Origin: UBA4416 sp943362175
GTDB taxonomy: Bacteria > Bacteroidota > Bacteroidia > B-17B0 > Aurantibacillaceae
Length of the DNA: 64,000 nucleotides
Assembly (NCBI GenBank): GCA_943362175.1
Contig: CALRIU020000012.1
Coordinates: 62,001-126,000 of the forward strand
Direction of reading: 5' to 3'
Each line of letters begins with the position of its first letter. Positions within the stretch are counted from its first letter, which is position 1. Below the pieces are notes generated by a model. It made no database searches. It was not told the DNA's origin and was given only the letters and a program-made list of their open reading frames with translations. Positions 24,259 to 31,244 of the stretch are shown piece after piece. A program made the position numbers and the translations under genes.

Positions 24259-24720
24259 ATGAACATCAAAGAACAGTTTTTGCAGCAGGAATGTATTCCC
24301 TTGCTGGAACAATTATCGGATAATGAGGTGGGGTTATGGGGTGTTTTGTCGCCCCAGGGCATGATTGAGCACCTGTCGGATTCGGTTGGCTTTGCCTATG
24401 GCCGGAAAAAATACGAAAAACTGCACACCCCGCCCGAGCAGTTGGCAGGCTACCGCGCCTTCATCCTGAGTGAGAAGCCTTTCAAGGAAAATACCAAAAA
24501 TATGCTGATGCCGGAGGAGCCGGCGCCGCTCAGGCATGGCTCGATGACGGAAGCCATCGAAGAGCTGCGGAAGGAGATCAAAGCCTTTACCGATTTTTAT
24601 GCCGCACATCCCGGCCATAAGGAGCTGAATGCTTTTTTTGGAGAACTTAATTACGATGAACAGGTACACCTGCTGCATAAGCATACCTGGCATCACCTCA
24701 GGCAATTTAATTTAGATTAA
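24259..24720 (+). CDS. DinB-like/DUF1569 protein
   Basis: The frame gives a 153-residue helical-bundle protein. Histidines in GMIEHLSD (helix 2) and in HLLHKHTWHHLRQF (last helix) sit where DinB-superfamily proteins place their metal ligands, and SPQGMIEHL resembles DUF1569. Members are thiol-dependent or metal-dependent enzymes of varied or unknown substrate. A TTG two codons upstream overlaps the promoter TACATTTG, so ATG 24259 is the likely start. It ends 1 base before rlmB, so the two are probably co-transcribed. Confidence 0.62.
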   Translation: MNIKEQFLQQECIPLLEQLSDNEVGLWGVLSPQGMIEHLSDSVGFAYGRKKYEKLHTPPEQLAGYRAFILSEKPFKENTKNMLMPEEPAPLRHGSMTEAIEELRKEIKAFTDFYAAHPGHKELNAFFGELNYDEQVHLLHKHTWHHLRQFNLD

Positions 24721-24721
24721 T

Positions 24722-25495
24722 ATGGAACACCGTCACAAAGACGATAAAAACCGCCGCAACGACCATGATGAGAACCTGATCTTTGGTACCCGCGCGGTGA
24801 TAGAAGCGGTAAACGCCGGAAAAGAAATTGATAAGATCATCATCCAGAAAGGGCTGTCCAACCAGCTGTATTCGGAACTCCGCAAAGCCATCAAAGACCT
24901 TGATATCCCTATCCAGATCGTGCCGCCGGAAAAGATCAACCGCATTACAGGCAAAAACCACCAGGGCGTGCTCGCTTTCCTGGCGCAGATCACCTATTAC
25001 GAAACAGAAGACTTGCTGGGGCAGGTGTTTGAAAAGGGAAAAGTGCCATTGGTGCTTATCCTCGACCGGGTAACGGATGTGCGGAACTTTGGAGCCATTG
25101 CCCGCAGCGCCGATTGCGCGGGCGTGGATTTTATAGTGATCCCAAGTCGTGGAGCTGCCCAGATTAATGCCGATGCAGTAAAAACCAGCGCCGGCGCCCT
25201 GAACCGGATACCGGTATGCCGCGAGGATAACCTCAAGAATATCATAGACTACCTGAAGGAAAGCGGCCTGCAAATCATTGCCTGTCACGAGAAAACGGAT
25301 AATTACCACTTCAATGCCGACCTTACCAGGCCTACGGCCATTATCATGGGCTCGGAAGAGAATGGTATTTCCAACGAATACTTAAAACGGAGCGACATGC
25401 AGGTGAAAATCCCGATGGTAGGAAATATCGCGTCCCTGAACGTCTCGGTAGCCACAGGCATTATTTTATTTGAAGCGGTAAAGCAAAGACTATAA
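24722..25495 (+). CDS. rlmB: 23S rRNA (guanosine-2251-2'-O)-methyltransferase
   Basis: RlmB methylates the ribose of G2251 in the peptidyl-transferase P loop. The 257-residue protein has an N-terminal substrate-binding domain (IFGTRAVIEAV) and a SPOUT knot domain. The three SPOUT motifs are visible: LILDRVTDVRNFGAIARSADCAGV (motif 1, with the catalytic Asn and Arg), IIMGSEENGI (motif 2) and IPMVGNIASLNVSVATGIILFE (motif 3). It follows the DinB-like gene with no gap and precedes arfB. Confidence 0.92.
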   Translation: MEHRHKDDKNRRNDHDENLIFGTRAVIEAVNAGKEIDKIIIQKGLSNQLYSELRKAIKDLDIPIQIVPPEKINRITGKNHQGVLAFLAQITYYETEDLLGQVFEKGKVPLVLILDRVTDVRNFGAIARSADCAGVDFIVIPSRGAAQINADAVKTSAGALNRIPVCREDNLKNIIDYLKESGLQIIACHEKTDNYHFNADLTRPTAIIMGSEENGISNEYLKRSDMQVKIPMVGNIASLNVSVATGIILFEAVKQRL

Positions 25496-25514
25496 TAAAA
25501 AACAGATAAGTGGC

Positions 25515-25543
25515 TTATCCCCCTCCTGGAGGGGACAGGATAA
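25515..25543. repeat. Nested palindrome between rlmB and arfB
   Basis: CCCCTCC-T-GGAGGGG (25520-25534) is a perfect inverted repeat, nested within TTATCC (25515-25520) and GGATAA (25538-25543). The outer arm abuts the arfB ATG. It resembles one hairpin of the repeats around the DUF559 gene at 28.1 kb. Confidence 0.5.
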
Positions 25544-25960
25544 ATGAAAACAATAGAAGAGATACAGGAAAGAGAGCTCATCAAAGAATGCGTCTTTAAA
25601 ACGGCGCGCTCCGGTGGGAAAGGAGGGCAGAATGTCAATAAAGTGGAAACGAAAGTGGAGCTGTGGTTCGATATTCAGAATTCGTACAGGCTCAGCTACG
25701 AAGAAAAAGCCCTGTTACTGAAAAAGCTTGCCAACAAGCTCGATAAGGAGGGTAATCTCCACCTCCAGGAGCAGTCGGATCGCACCCAGCTGAAGAACAA
25801 GGAGCTGCTGAAGGAAAAGTTCTATAAGCTGATCCTGTCCGGGCTGAAAGTGGCGAAGCCAAGAAAGGCAACGAAGCTGAGTAAAGCGGTAAAGGCGAAG
25901 CGCCTGGAAAACAAGCGCGTAAAAAGTGAATTAAAACAATCCCGTAAAAAAATATTATAA
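25544..25960 (+). CDS. arfB: Alternative ribosome-rescue factor ArfB (peptidyl-tRNA hydrolase)
   Basis: The 138-residue protein hydrolyses peptidyl-tRNA on stalled ribosomes. The release-factor GGQ motif is in ARSGGKGGQNVNKVET near residues 24-39. The basic C-terminal tail (AKRLENKRVKSELKQSRKKIL) is the segment that enters the empty mRNA channel. Length and tail match ArfB/YaeJ rather than a full release factor. It ends 1 base before the sigma-54 regulator gene, so they may be co-transcribed. Confidence 0.9.
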   Translation: MKTIEEIQERELIKECVFKTARSGGKGGQNVNKVETKVELWFDIQNSYRLSYEEKALLLKKLANKLDKEGNLHLQEQSDRTQLKNKELLKEKFYKLILSGLKVAKPRKATKLSKAVKAKRLENKRVKSELKQSRKKIL

Positions 25961-25961
25961 G

Positions 25962-27113
25962 ATGGCAAAAATATTGATCATTGACGATGAAAAGGCGATC
26001 CGTCGCTCCATCAAAGAGATCCTTGAATTTGAGAAATACCAGGTAGATGAGGCGGAAGACGGACAGCAGGGGCTGGATATGGCGCTGAAAGGAAACTACG
26101 ACGTGATTCTGAGCGATATTAAAATGCCGAAGCTCGATGGCGTGGAGCTGTTGACAAAGCTGATGGCCGCCGGTACGGAATCGTCGCTGATTATGATGAG
26201 CGGCCACGGCAATATCGAAACGGCTGTGGATACGGTAAAAAAAGGCGCCTACGATTACCTGGCCAAGCCCATCGACCTGAACCGCCTGCTGGTGGCTGTG
26301 CGTAATGCCCTTGATAAAACCACGCTGGTAACGGAAACGAAAATCCTGAAAAAGAAGATCAACAAATCCTACGAGATGATCGGCGATTCGAAAGCGCTGA
26401 ACAGCATCCGCGACATGATTGAAAAAGTGGCGCCAACCGATGCCCGTGTCTTGATCACAGGGAGCAATGGCAGCGGGAAAGAGCTGGTAGCGCGGGAGAT
26501 TCATAACAAGAGCAGCCGTGCCAATGCGCCCCTGGTGGAAGTAAACTGCGCCGCGATTCCAAGCGACCTCATCGAAAGCGAGCTATTTGGCCATGAGAAG
26601 GGTGCTTTTACAAGTGCTGTGGCTACCCGCAAGGGGAAGTTCGAGCTGGCGGAAGGTGGTACGATCTTCCTGGATGAGATCGGCGACATGAGCTTATCGG
26701 CCCAGGCGAAGGTCCTGCGCGCGTTGCAGGAAAATAAGATCACACGGGTAGGGGGAGATAAGGAAATAAAAGTGGATGTGCGCATCCTGGCGGCTACCAA
26801 CAAAGACCTGAAAAAAGAGATTGAAAAAGGAGAGTTCCGGGAAGATTTATACCACCGCCTGAGCGTGATCCCGATCAATGTGCCATCGTTGAATGAGCGC
26901 AAGGAAGATATTCCCTTACTGGCGGAGCACTTTATTAACCTGGTGTGCAGCGATTACGGCATGCCTGTGAAAACGATCACCAAAGCGGCTATCATCGAAT
27001 TGCAGAAGAAAGACTGGACCGGAAACATCCGGGAGTTCAGGAACGTCATTGAGCGCCTCATCATCCTGTGCGGAAAAGAGATCACCGATAAGGATGTAAA
27101 GCAGTTTGCTTAG
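25962..27113 (+). CDS. NtrC-family sigma-54 response regulator lacking a Fis HTH
   Basis: The receiver (1-120, Asp52 in ILSDIKMPKLDG, Lys in YLAKPIDL) is followed by an AAA+ domain with Walker A GSNGSGKE, GHEKGAFTSA, Walker B GGTIFLDEIGDMSL and the sensor motif. The sigma-54 contact loop reads GAFTSA, not GAFTGA. The protein stops at residue 383 soon after NIREFRNVIERLIILC, where most NtrC proteins continue into a DNA-binding Fis domain. It may act from solution or with a shared partner. It is the last gene after arfB; no histidine kinase lies next to it. Confidence 0.88.
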   Translation: MAKILIIDDEKAIRRSIKEILEFEKYQVDEAEDGQQGLDMALKGNYDVILSDIKMPKLDGVELLTKLMAAGTESSLIMMSGHGNIETAVDTVKKGAYDYLAKPIDLNRLLVAVRNALDKTTLVTETKILKKKINKSYEMIGDSKALNSIRDMIEKVAPTDARVLITGSNGSGKELVAREIHNKSSRANAPLVEVNCAAIPSDLIESELFGHEKGAFTSAVATRKGKFELAEGGTIFLDEIGDMSLSAQAKVLRALQENKITRVGGDKEIKVDVRILAATNKDLKKEIEKGEFREDLYHRLSVIPINVPSLNERKEDIPLLAEHFINLVCSDYGMPVKTITKAAIIELQKKDWTGNIREFRNVIERLIILCGKEITDKDVKQFA

Positions 27114-27147
27114 TTAATCGCGATTGAGAGATTTAATGCGGGATGGT

Positions 27148-27189
27148 TTCGAGAGCCTCAACCATCGTAGGTTGACTGAGGCTCTCGAA
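27148..27189. repeat. Cruciform repeat between the sigma-54 regulator and murQ
   Basis: TTCGAGAGCCTCA (27148-27160) and TGAGGCTCTCGAA (27177-27189) are exact inverted copies, with inner CAACC/GGTTG arms around an ATCGTA loop. It is not followed by a T run. It may act as a folded 3' end or be a dispersed repeat unit. Confidence 0.6.
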
Positions 27190-27245
27190 GTTAACATAAA
27201 TGTACTATGCTGCCGTGAGATCCGAAGCATCAATAACTTAATTCC

Positions 27246-28055
27246 ATGCAAAAAACAACCGAAGCCGATTCGTATTATAACAACCTCGAGCAGATGAGTA
27301 TTCATGAGCTCCTGGAGAATATGAACAAAGAAGATACCTCTGTCCCCCTCGCAGTAGCCGAAGCCATTCCGCAGATTGAAACCCTGGTGGCTGTGATCGT
27401 TGAAAACATGCAGGCCGGAGGAAGGCTTTTTTACCTGGGCGCAGGAACCAGCGGGCGCCTCGGGATCCTTGATGCCAGCGAATGCCCTCCAACCTACGGG
27501 ATAGAGCAGGGCAGGGTGGTAGGGCTTATTGCCGGTGGTGATACGGCCATCCGCAAAGCCGTAGAGTTTGCCGAGGATGATCTTAACCAGGGTTGGGAAG
27601 ATCTGAAAGCCTATGGTATTAATGCCAAAGATGTGGTGGTAGGCATTGCCGCTTCCGGAACCACGCCTTATGTGATCGGAGCCCTGGAAGACTGTAACAG
27701 GCAAGGTATTCAGACAGGCTGTATTGTTTGTAACAACGGTTCGCCGGTGGCTGCCGTTTCTAAATTCCCGATAGAAGTGATCGTCGGCCCTGAATTTGTA
27801 ACCGGTTCAACCAGAATGAAATCGGGTACAGCACAGAAACTGGTGCTTAATATGATCTCGACCTCCGTGATGATCAAGCTCGGAAGGGTAAAAGGAAATA
27901 AGATGGTGGACATGGCCCTGAGCAACAATAAGCTGGTGGACCGTGGCACGCGCATGATCATGAAAAATACCGGCCTCGAAAACTATGAAGAAGCCAAAGC
28001 CCTGCTCCTGAAATACGGCAGCGTAAGGAAAGCAACGGAGGGATTCGGGAAGTAA
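27246..28055 (+). CDS. murQ: N-acetylmuramic acid 6-phosphate etherase
   Basis: MurQ cleaves the lactyl ether of MurNAc-6-P to GlcNAc-6-P and lactate in peptidoglycan recycling. The 269-residue protein has the SIS sugar-binding fold with FYLGAGTSGRLGILDASECPPTYG (substrate and catalytic Glu region) and GPEFVTGSTRMKSGTAQKLVLNM. Length is a little below the usual ~300 residues, the C-terminal helical end being shorter. No anhMurNAc kinase or transporter gene is adjacent. Confidence 0.92.
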   Translation: MQKTTEADSYYNNLEQMSIHELLENMNKEDTSVPLAVAEAIPQIETLVAVIVENMQAGGRLFYLGAGTSGRLGILDASECPPTYGIEQGRVVGLIAGGDTAIRKAVEFAEDDLNQGWEDLKAYGINAKDVVVGIAASGTTPYVIGALEDCNRQGIQTGCIVCNNGSPVAAVSKFPIEVIVGPEFVTGSTRMKSGTAQKLVLNMISTSVMIKLGRVKGNKMVDMALSNNKLVDRGTRMIMKNTGLENYEEAKALLLKYGSVRKATEGFGK

Positions 28056-28059
28056 GAAC

Positions 28060-28126
28060 AGAACAACATCTCCCGCCCCTGCGGGGCACCCTCTTCCAAG
28101 AGGGAATTTGTGTAACCTAAAAATGA
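28060..28126 (+). repeat. Two-hairpin repeat, left copy (direct)
   Basis: The core 28066-28109 begins ACATCTCCCG and ends GAGGGAATTT. It contains hairpins CCCC-TGC-GGGG and CCCTCTT-CC-AAGAGGG. Its flanks (AGAACAACATCTCCCG and GAGGGAATTTGTG) are identical in the right copy at 28575, giving a direct repeat 515 bases apart around the DUF559 gene. Confidence 0.75.
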
Positions 28127-28155
28127 GAGTTAAACATCAAACAGGAAATTAAACC

Positions 28156-28197
28156 AAATTCCTCCTTTGAAGGAGGTGGCCGAAGGCCGGAGGATGT
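28156..28197 (-). repeat. Two-hairpin repeat, middle copy (inverted)
   Basis: Read on the minus strand, this copy starts ACATCC, contains GGCC-TTC-GGCC and CCTCCTT-CA-AAGGAGG, and ends GGAATTT. It is therefore an inverted copy of the repeats at 28066 and 28581. It ends one base before the DUF559 start codon. Confidence 0.75.
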
Positions 28198-28198
28198 C

Positions 28199-28576
28199 AT
28201 GAGAAATAAAATCTTACCATATAATCCGGTCTTAAAAGAATTAGCTCAAAAGCTAAGGCAGCAGGGAATTTTGTCTGAAGTGCTGTTATGGAAAAAAATT
28301 AAAAATAAAAATTTGGGAGTTGAGTTCCATCGCCAGGTTCCATTAGATAATTACATAGTAGACTTTTATTGCCATGAGCTCATGTTAGCAATAGAAATAG
28401 ATGGAAACAGTCATGATCACTCCGAAGTCCAGGTAAATGATCTGTTAAGACAGGAAACATTAGAGAAATTAGGAGTAAGTTTTATCAGATTTAATGATAA
28501 AGATGTAAAGAAGAATATGAATCAGGTTATGTATGTTTTACAGCTTAAAATAGAGGAATTGCAAAGTTTTGGATAG
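28199..28576 (+). CDS. DUF559 (Vsr-like, PD-(D/E)XK) endonuclease-domain protein
   Basis: The 125-residue product is almost entirely a DUF559 domain: LWKKIKNKNLGVEFHRQVPL, then DFYCHELMLAIEIDGNSHD, in which Asp and the EID core fit the catalytic acidic residues of the Vsr/PD-(D/E)XK nuclease fold, then LEKLGVSFIRFNDKDV. The fold implies DNA cutting; the target is unknown. The ATG begins right after one inverted repeat and the stop codon overlaps the start of the opposing repeat, so the gene is an exact cassette. It is more AT-rich than the flanking genes. Many Bacteroidota genomes have several such genes, known here only as family background. Confidence 0.8.
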   Translation: MRNKILPYNPVLKELAQKLRQQGILSEVLLWKKIKNKNLGVEFHRQVPLDNYIVDFYCHELMLAIEIDGNSHDHSEVQVNDLLRQETLEKLGVSFIRFNDKDVKKNMNQVMYVLQLKIEELQSFG

Positions 28577-28642
28577 AACAACATCTCCCGTTCTTCGGGC
28601 ACCCCTCTTGGGAAGAGGGAATTTGTGAAACTCAAAAAATGA
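28575..28642 (+). repeat. Two-hairpin repeat, right copy
   Basis: The core 28581-28624 starts ACATCTCCCG and ends GAGGGAATTT, with hairpins CCCG-TTCTT-CGGG and CCTCTT-GGG-AAGAGG. The outer unit starts on the TAG stop of the DUF559 gene. It is inverted relative to the copy at 28156 and direct relative to that at 28060. Confidence 0.75.
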
Positions 28643-28655
28643 AATTTAGTCACTT

Positions 28656-28868
28656 ATGTCACAACCCAATAATCCTTTACACGGAAAAACCTTGCAGATG
28701 ATCCTGGAAGAGCTGTTGTTGCGCTATCGCTGGGAAGGCCTGGCTTATCACATCGATATCAACTGCTTCAAGGAAAACCCCAGCATCAAATCGAGCCTCA
28801 CCTTTTTGCGCAAAACCGACTGGGCCAGGAAGAAAGTGGAGGAGCTGTATTTAAAATCGTTTGAATAA
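28656..28868 (+). CDS. VF530 (DUF2132) family DNA-binding protein
   Basis: The 70-residue protein fits VF530 closely: NPLHGKTLQMILEELLLRYRWEGL, then INCFKENPSIKSSLTFLRKTDWARKKVEELYL. The family is a small helical dimer that resembles DNA-binding proteins; the target is unknown. It follows the DUF559 cassette and its repeat by about 14 bases and is convergent with the AT-rich gene downstream, with 1 base between stops. Its composition is close to the bulk genome, so it seems native and the cassette inserted before it. Confidence 0.82.
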   Translation: MSQPNNPLHGKTLQMILEELLLRYRWEGLAYHIDINCFKENPSIKSSLTFLRKTDWARKKVEELYLKSFE

Positions 28869-28869
28869 A

Positions 28870-30129
28870 TTACTCGCCATCACCTTTATCGAATAAGGAT
28901 TTAGCAGTCTTCGCAACTGATAATTTGTCTAATAAATTTGGATCTAACCATAATAGAATGTTCATTGCTAACCAAATTATGGCAAATAATAACGTAATTT
29001 GTTTAAAATGCTCGGGAATTATTTGTGGGCAAAAGTATTCTATTGTGATGTAAGTACATATAGGTAAAAAAGTAATAACAACCGATTTAATTAATCGAGT
29101 AATCGACTTCTTTTTTATTCTTTCAGAAGGAATGTCTTCATTGATAAAACTTTGCCAATCGTTGTTAATAATGTTTATTAAATATGAATTGAAATGTGTT
29201 TTAAGTTCTGTTAGATTAGCTTTAGATGGAATGATTATTAGCCGCTTCTTTTTTCTTATACTGATCGCAATAGATTGGAAAGTTTTTTGTTTCCATTTAT
29301 GGGTATTTGAATCGTAAGTAATTATCTCTGATGGCCATTCATTTTCAATCATAGAGGCTAACTTTTCCAAGTCTTCTATTAATCCATTTTTATATTTGTT
29401 GTTTTTTAGTAGATTGATTGAGATATCTTTGTTATTTAGATTAAAAGCGGATTCTAAAATCAAATATTGGATATTTACAATTTTCCCTTTATACATAAAT
29501 AAATCAATAAGAGGCTCGACTATAAAATAATTAAGGTAAGAAATCGTTTGAAGTATATTAATTGAAGTCGCAATTGAAAAAAATAATATTGACAAATAGT
29601 CTGATTTCTGATAATAATTGTAAGAAACAAAACATAGAAATACCCATAAAAAAAATGCTAAAATTGTTTTGATTGTTCTGGAAGATTTATCTAAAGCTAT
29701 TTGGATAAAGGCAGTGACTTTAGTTAGCAAAGAAAGAAGGATAATTAATATTATTGCGTAAACAACCCATATTTTTAATATAAAACTCCAATGGCTATTG
29801 GACAATATGACAGAAAATATTGGCATACATACTAATAGAGCCAATATTAAATTCACGAGTAATGCATTTGTAACATCCTTAATAAATTGTTTTTTCTTTT
29901 TATACCTTAATGCTTTGCCGAATTTGATTGCAGAAGAGGATATTTGCGATTTCGAAATGTCTTTAAAATCAGCAATACATTTTTTTATGAATTTCTCTTT
30001 ATTAGCAGCAATGTCTTTTTCGTGTTGTCTTGTATCTTTTTTTATTTCATTACTTTTAACTACTAAAAACCATCGAATAAGTTTTATCCACTTTGGATTA
30101 AAAGTTTCTTTGTCAAATAATTCTGTCAT
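28870..30129 (-). CDS. AT-rich multi-pass membrane protein, unknown function
   Basis: The 419-residue product has a lysine-rich cytoplasmic N-terminus, four or more hydrophobic segments (about 88-110, 117-135, 155-205), a central soluble stretch with VNIQYLILESAFNLNN and two more segments near the C-terminus (about 345-395). No family is recognised. Its codons are strongly A/T-ended, with many Ile, Asn and Lys, unlike the genes on both sides. This points to horizontal acquisition. It stands alone between VF530 and meaB, whose 5' end it abuts. Confidence 0.6.
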   Translation of the reverse strand: MTELFDKETFNPKWIKLIRWFLVVKSNEIKKDTRQHEKDIAANKEKFIKKCIADFKDISKSQISSSAIKFGKALRYKKKKQFIKDVTNALLVNLILALLVCMPIFSVILSNSHWSFILKIWVVYAIILIILLSLLTKVTAFIQIALDKSSRTIKTILAFFLWVFLCFVSYNYYQKSDYLSILFFSIATSINILQTISYLNYFIVEPLIDLFMYKGKIVNIQYLILESAFNLNNKDISINLLKNNKYKNGLIEDLEKLASMIENEWPSEIITYDSNTHKWKQKTFQSIAISIRKKKRLIIIPSKANLTELKTHFNSYLINIINNDWQSFINEDIPSERIKKKSITRLIKSVVITFLPICTYITIEYFCPQIIPEHFKQITLLFAIIWLAMNILLWLDPNLLDKLSVAKTAKSLFDKGDGE

Positions 30130-30251
30130 TTAGATAAAATATGATACATTAAAGTTATACATTAACACTTAACTTATCTATATTTGATTTGGATATATAG
30201 ATATTTTCTCTGAAAAACACCTTTAACATACACCAATTCACCGAAGGCATT

Positions 30252-31193
30252 TTGTCTTCCAATATCTCCTATATCAGCAAGGCCATTACCCTGGTAGAAT
30301 CTACCAAACCGGAACACCAGGAGCAGGCGCAGCAGATCATCAACACCATCATCAAATACAGCGGAAAGTCATTCCGCCTGGGGATCACCGGCGTTCCGGG
30401 TGTGGGAAAAAGCACCTTCATTGAAAGCTTCGGTCTTGAAGTGATTGAGCGCGGCCATAAGCTGGCCGTCCTGGCCATTGATCCCAGCAGCCAGCTTAGC
30501 AAAGGCAGTATCCTCGGCGATAAAACACGCATGGAACAATTATCGGTTCACCCGAAAGCTTTCATCCGTCCGTCGCCAAGCTCAGGCAGCCTGGGTGGTG
30601 TAGCCCGCAAAACCAAGGAAAGCATCATCATCTGCGAAGCGGCAGGCTATGATTATATTCTTGTAGAAACCGTGGGTGTAGGCCAGAGCGAGACCGCCGT
30701 TCACCAGCTGACGGATTTTTTTCTGCTATTGATGTTGGCAGGTGCCGGCGATGAATTGCAGGGCATCAAACGTGGCATCATGGAAATGGCAGATGGCATG
30801 GTGATTACCAAAGCCGATGGTAGCAACACCGACAAAGCCAAAGCCGCCCGCACGGAATATGCCAGGGCCATGCACCTGTTTCCACCCACGGAAAGCGACT
30901 GGATCCCGAAAGTACTGACCTGCTCCAGCACAGAGCGTAAAGGCATCAGCGAAGTATATGACATGATCGATCAGTACAGACGTCATACAGTGGCGAACGG
31001 TTTTTTTGAAACCAAACGGAACCGGCAGTCAAAACAATGGCTGCATCAGACCATCCATGACCTCTTAATAGACCGTTTTTACAATAACCCGGACATCCGG
31101 GAGGAGATCGGAAAGATCGAGCAACAGCTACAGCAGAACACCCTCAATCCCTACCAGGCAGCGGTAAATCTGTTCAAAAAACTTCATTCTTAA
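30252..31193 (+). CDS. meaB: Methylmalonyl-CoA mutase-associated GTPase MeaB/ArgK
   Basis: The G3E-family GTPase protects or loads adenosylcobalamin for methylmalonyl-CoA mutase. Walker A GVPGVGKS is at residues 47-54, followed by DPSSQLSKGSILGDKTRM, ETVGVGQSE and switch motifs. The C-terminal dimerisation arm is present. The first usable start is TTG 30252, yet the same frame encodes family-like sequence upstream (HQFTEGI just before it), back to a stop at 30198, with no ATG, GTG or TTG. The true start may be a rare codon or was lost when AT-rich DNA came to lie upstream. The mutase genes are not in the window. Confidence 0.88.
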   Translation: MSSNISYISKAITLVESTKPEHQEQAQQIINTIIKYSGKSFRLGITGVPGVGKSTFIESFGLEVIERGHKLAVLAIDPSSQLSKGSILGDKTRMEQLSVHPKAFIRPSPSSGSLGGVARKTKESIIICEAAGYDYILVETVGVGQSETAVHQLTDFFLLLMLAGAGDELQGIKRGIMEMADGMVITKADGSNTDKAKAARTEYARAMHLFPPTESDWIPKVLTCSSTERKGISEVYDMIDQYRRHTVANGFFETKRNRQSKQWLHQTIHDLLIDRFYNNPDIREEIGKIEQQLQQNTLNPYQAAVNLFKKLHS

Positions 31194-31244
31194 AATTACA
31201 TTTATTAACAGCGATTTTGCTGAAATTGGTAGTATCTTTATGGG

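Noticed and set aside
28060..28642. Possible CRISPR array around the DUF559 gene
   Set aside because: Only three repeats, in mixed orientation, with a gene between; no regular spacers.
31200..31240. Full -33/-7 promoter for uvrB
   Set aside because: Only a TATCTTTA -7-like element is clear; the nearest TTTTG is about 13 bases away, too short for a confident -33, so no separate promoter feature was entered.
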